From the NCBI GenBank assembly GCA_036843405.1, contig DAITSJ010000018.1, positions 3,405 through 67,404 of the forward strand: a stretch of 64,000 nt of DNA. The letters run 5' to 3'. This document shows positions 62,859 to 64,000 of this stretch, piece by piece; the first letter of the stretch is position 1, and each line of letters starts with the position of its first letter. Source of the DNA: DGNJ01 sp002388905. GTDB lineage: Bacteria; Pseudomonadota; Gammaproteobacteria; Pseudomonadales; Porticoccaceae. The notes under the pieces were generated by a model. It made no database searches and was not told the DNA's origin. It worked only from the letters and a program-made list of their open reading frames with translations. The position numbers and the translations under genes were made by a program.

Positions 62859-63602
62859 TTATGAAGCGAAGAGTAATCCCGGCCCAAGCCCACGAGTCTG
62901 ACATCCCAAAATACGCAAGCCCTGCCAGATTATTACCTGATTGGCAGTGAGTATCGGCTGGTCGGCCACCGCTTCGAGCTGTTCCAGTTTGTCAAGCGTA
63001 TTGATCGCGGTATCTGGCAGTAAAATCGGCTTTGGTCGAGATTGTTGGGCAACGAAAGCCCGTATTTCATGGAAGAGTTCGAGTCGGTGGGAGGCGGACG
63101 CGTCAATCGCTCCCAAAGCCGATCCACGAGCAACGGCGACGTTGCAATTTTCCAGACATTGCCGGAAGGCGTTGGTAACTTCGAGCGGATAGGGTGATAG
63201 CAGGTCTACCTCGTCGATATTCATATACCGAAGCGCATCCATAAAGGCGAGCGTGGTACTGCTGACAGGCCGGCCGACCGCTGTTGCCAGTATCTCAGTT
63301 TGCTCTCTTGCCCATGCCAGTCCCCCAATAAAACTGGCACTGGTACAGGCCCAGATCAGGGCGTCGCAACCTGCTTTTGCGAGCTGCCTTGCCGGTGGCA
63401 GCAGCCGACTGGGGTCGCCTGTCAGGCGAAGATCCTCGGGACTGTGCAATAACTCTGCCCGGGAAAAGGCCACTTGCAGCTTTAGTTCGGGTGATCTCAA
63501 CCAGCTTGCATCATCCTGTCGCTCCAGCAATTCATAATTCCGGAAGTCTGAACCATCATCGGGCCATATAAGACCCAATAATTTCGAGCTCTCTTCTGGC
63601 AT
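62859..63602 (-). CDS. Asp/Glu-racemase superfamily protein (maleate-isomerase/arylmalonate-decarboxylase-like)
   Basis: This 247-aa protein has the duplicated racemase-superfamily layout: CDALIWACTSASF with Cys86, a middle SSTTLAFMDALR motif, and a second-half ANQVIIWQGLR. The second catalytic Cys expected near LLPDTAI (about residue 197) is replaced by Asp. It is related to maleate isomerase and arylmalonate decarboxylase, enzymes with one or two Cys. It is followed by a truncated SDR gene on the same strand. Confidence 0.75.
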   Translation of the reverse strand: MPEESSKLLGLIWPDDGSDFRNYELLERQDDASWLRSPELKLQVAFSRAELLHSPEDLRLTGDPSRLLPPARQLAKAGCDALIWACTSASFIGGLAWAREQTEILATAVGRPVSSTTLAFMDALRYMNIDEVDLLSPYPLEVTNAFRQCLENCNVAVARGSALGAIDASASHRLELFHEIRAFVAQQSRPKPILLPDTAINTLDKLEQLEAVADQPILTANQVIIWQGLRILGCQTRGLGPGLLFAS

Positions 63603-63651
63603 AGCGGGTTTTCACTTCGGTCTGAAAACGACAGTCGACCAATAAACAGGA

Positions 63652-63946
63652 TTACCACTCCTCGATGTGCGGCCTGACATCCACTTCAAAACTCCAGGCA
63701 GAACGCGGCTGATGGACTACGTTGTAGACCGTGAGGGCGATATGATCCGGATTCAGGAAAAAGTCATCCGGTTTTGCCGGCATATGCTCCCGTGTCCTGG
63801 GTAGATCGACCACGCCATCGATCACCAGATACGCGACGTGGATGCCATCAGGCCCGTAACGGCGCGCCAGCGACTGGGCTGTACTGCGCTGGGCCGCCTT
63901 GGCCTGGGCAAAGGCCAGGGTGCCGGCCCGACCACGCCAGGCCGCG
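63652..63946 (-). pseudogene. SDR oxidoreductase C-terminal fragment, cut by a mobile-element end
   Basis: AAWRGRAGTLAFAQAKAAQ and RRYGPDGIHVAYLVIDG are typical of an SDR from the active-site helix onward, and the frame ends normally near DVRPHIEEW. Upstream of AAW the reading frame runs into the mobile-element end at CTAG (63947). The N-terminal two-thirds, including the cofactor fold, are absent from this window, so the gene is broken here. Confidence 0.7.
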
Positions 63947-64000
63947 CTAGTGGGCCATGCGGAAAATAAGGTTACATGGCATTGATTCACGTATACTGCC
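63947..64000. mobile_element. Mobile-element end (partial, runs off window)
   Basis: CTAGTGGGCCATGCG begins a 29-base sequence that agrees closely with the left end of the MITE at 60913, in the same orientation (GAAAATAAGGTTAC against CAAAATAAGGTAAC). The rest of the element lies outside the window. It interrupts the SDR gene. Confidence 0.7.

Noticed and set aside
62720..62950. A 76-aa open frame overlapping the racemase-like gene
   Set aside because: It has no recognisable domain and half of it lies opposite a real gene.

Overview
The window reads as a chromosomal segment of a GC-rich gammaproteobacterium. The evidence is the translation block thrS-infC-rpmI-rplT-pheS-pheT-ihfA-merR-tRNA-Pro, the ilvB-ilvH-ilvC-pssA block, a Pseudomonas-like long HolD (DNA polymerase III psi) next to rimI, and an imuA-imuB-dnaE2 mutagenesis cassette. 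The genus cannot be fixed from the sequence alone.

Layout. 0.1-4.9 kb: copper resistance (small secreted His/Cys protein, copA, copB), an APC-type permease and a small membrane protein. 5.0-6.2 kb: a PLP trans-sulfuration enzyme. 6.4-12.5 kb (minus): a czcCBA-type divalent-metal efflux operon with a CzcI-like secreted protein. 12.6-17.6 kb (minus): a hydantoinase/carboxylase-type operon (hyuB-hyuA plus a SnoaL-like protein) with a 31-bp palindromic site upstream of it. 18.2-21.6 kb: two lipoproteins, a secreted cupin and a PEP-CTERM protein in sparse DNA. 21.8-27.2 kb (minus): SOS-regulated imuA-imuB-dnaE2 with a LexA box. 27.4-29.9 kb: small membrane protein, amidoligase plus class I glutaminase pair, DUF4124 protein. 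30.2-37.6 kb: ilvBHC, pssA, holD-like gene, rimI, a YbgA-like protein and a glycerate kinase. 37.6-45.7 kb: DUF2834 protein, M3 peptidase, bcp, yajC, D-cysteine desulfhydrase-like enzyme, AGCS symporter, fructosamine kinase and 5'-nucleotidase. 45.9-53.7 kb: tRNA-Val and the translation operon, ending in tRNA-Pro(GGG).

53.7-61.3 kb looks like an accessory island. It starts at tRNA-Pro and ends at a 46-bp imperfect copy of the 3' part of that tRNA. It carries a cusCBA-type Cu/Ag efflux operon, a Cys-rich secreted protein, a decayed cation diffusion facilitator and a 164-bp MITE-like element. 61.6-64.0 kb is more AT-rich at first and holds a PhyH-type dioxygenase, an Asp/Glu-racemase-superfamily protein and an SDR gene cut at a CTAG by a second copy of the mobile-element end, which runs off the window.

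Two heavy-metal RND pumps with different ion-channel signatures (DFGx3DGAx3VEN in the first, the CusA-type version with three conserved Met in the second), plus CopAB, suggest a strain with layered copper/silver and cobalt/zinc/cadmium resistance. The best candidates for new biology are the MITE-like element, the tRNA-Pro-bounded island, the amidoligase/glutaminase pair, the zinc-ribbon HyuB, and the hairpin with aromatic codons in front of pheS.
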